Shown here: positions 5,436 to 6,115 of the stretch, piece after piece
Numbering within the stretch: position 1 is the stretch's first letter
Layout of the letters: the number at the start of each line of letters is the position of its first letter
Assembly (NCBI GenBank): GCA_946481405.1
Contig: CAMLNY010000083.1
Coordinates: forward strand, 1-6,115
Length of the DNA: 6,115 bases
DNA from: an uncultured Brevundimonas sp.
GTDB taxonomy: Bacteria; Pseudomonadota; Alphaproteobacteria; Caulobacterales; Caulobacteraceae
Direction: 5' to 3'
The notes under the pieces: generated by a model
Databases searched by the model: none
Told to the model about the DNA's origin: nothing
What the model saw: only the letters and a program-made list of their open reading frames with translations
Made by a program: the position numbers and the translations under genes

Positions 5436-6050
5436 GTGTCCGAGTCCGTTATTCATGTTGTCGATGATGACGCGTCGGTTCGCGACGCCGTGCAGTCGCT
5501 GCTCGAGTCCGTCGGACTCAATGCGAGAGGCTATGCCGCGGCGGCGGATTTCATCGACAGCGACGCCTGGAGCGAGCCCGGCTGCGTCCTGCTGGACGTT
5601 CGTCTGCCCGGGGTCAGCGGTCTGGAGTTCCAGGGACGGATGGCCGGGCTGGGCATCTTCCTGCCGGTCATCCTGATGACGGGTCACGGCGACATTCCGA
5701 TGTCAGTTCAGGGAATGAAGGCCGGCGCCGTCGACTTTCTGACCAAGCCCTTTCGCGACCAGGACCTGCTCGATGCGGTCGCGGTCGCCCTGGAGCGGGA
5801 CAGGGATCGGCGATCGTCACTCTCGGAGTTGTCCGACTTGCTGACACGCTACAAGACGCTGTCGCAGAGAGAACGGGAAGTGATGCAACTGGTCAGCACG
5901 GGCCTGATGAACAAGCAGGTCGCCGGTGATCTGGACATCAGCGAGGTCACGGTGAAGATTCATCGCGGGGCTGCGATGCGCAAGATGGCCGCGCGCACCC
6001 TGCCGGACCTTGTGCGCATGTCAGACATGCTCCGCGATGCGGCCCACTAA
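5436..6050 (+). CDS. FixJ/NarL-type response regulator with LuxR-type DNA-binding domain
   Basis: A 204-residue two-component transcription factor. The receiver (about 4-120) has acidic residues D10-D12, phosphoacceptor D54 in LLDVRLP, T82 in LMTGHGDIPMS and K104 in FLTKPF; D54, T82 and K104 fall at the positions known for Sinorhizobium FixJ. A linker of about 20 residues leads to a LuxR-type helix-turn-helix (about 138-200): LSQREREVMQLVSTG, NKQVAGDLDISEVTVKIHR, then MRKM. The length equals that of FixJ. Start GTG 5436-5438 is set by GGAGG six bases upstream. Phosphorylation of D54 by a histidine kinase should drive dimerisation and DNA binding; the kinase may lie beyond the right edge or be the hybrid kinase at 148-2097, but nothing here proves either. 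Targets are unknown; its own promoter and the divergent hydrolase-osmC operon are natural candidates. I do not assign the fixJ name because no nitrogen-fixation or oxygen-control context is seen. Confidence 0.94.
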   Translation: MSESVIHVVDDDASVRDAVQSLLESVGLNARGYAAAADFIDSDAWSEPGCVLLDVRLPGVSGLEFQGRMAGLGIFLPVILMTGHGDIPMSVQGMKAGAVDFLTKPFRDQDLLDAVAVALERDRDRRSSLSELSDLLTRYKTLSQREREVMQLVSTGLMNKQVAGDLDISEVTVKIHRGAAMRKMAARTLPDLVRMSDMLRDAAH

Positions 6051-6115
6051 CACCACCGTATGATTTCCCGGCATGAGACGGAGTGTCAGGATCATGAGGC
6101 CGTGCCGGCTGTCGT
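6051..6115. other. Right-edge segment after the response regulator, unassigned
   Basis: These 65 bases follow the regulator stop TAA. A + frame starting at ATG 6073 (or ATG 6094) is open to the edge, reading MRRSVRIMRPCRLS, with GGAG at 6080-6083 before the second ATG. A minus frame is also open from the edge to TGA at 6092-6094. Either could be a real gene end, but the sequence is too short to choose. Confidence 0.25.

Noticed and set aside
1..6115. CRISPR array, insertion sequence, toxin-antitoxin pair or defence island.
   Set aside because: No regularly spaced repeats, terminal inverted repeats with a transposase, or matching small paired genes are visible.

Overview
The window is GC-rich, with a strong G/C bias at third codon positions. 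Gene content (cytosolic PAS hybrid kinase, FixJ-type regulator, MsrA, OsmC, alpha/beta hydrolase) points to an alphaproteobacterium. Caulobacteraceae (Brevundimonas or Caulobacter-like) is my best guess, made from protein style alone.

Layout. Positions 1-145 hold the end of an unrecognised + strand coding region whose reading phase appears to change near 65-83. Three minus-strand genes follow, transcribed right to left: msrA (starts about 3222), an MmcQ/YjbR-family gene two bases after it, and, after a 133-base gap, a PAS-PAS hybrid histidine kinase ending at 148. A tRNA-Ser(GGA) gene at 3371-3460 (+) is divergent from msrA. Positions 3461-3788 hold no credible protein gene but contain several short hairpins, ending in a perfect 14-bp stem. 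Next comes a tight minus-strand pair: a Tat-signal-bearing chloroperoxidase-type alpha/beta hydrolase (starts 5207) and osmC (starts 4220). The hydrolase stop codon lies inside the osmC ribosome binding site. Divergent from the pair is a FixJ/NarL-type response regulator (5436-6050, +), preceded by a short perfect palindrome.

How the genes may work together. MsrA repairs oxidised methionine, OsmC is a thiol peroxidase, and the hydrolase belongs to a family that includes cofactor-free haloperoxidases and esterases, so oxidative-stress defence recurs on both sides of the tRNA. Two signalling proteins flank these genes. Whether either controls them is inference only; no cognate partner for either is visible.

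I see no clearly novel system. The points most worth a second look are the hydrolase's two well-placed starts (exported and cytosolic forms), the stop/SD overlap with osmC, the palindrome upstream of the response regulator, and the hairpin cluster at 3701-3772.
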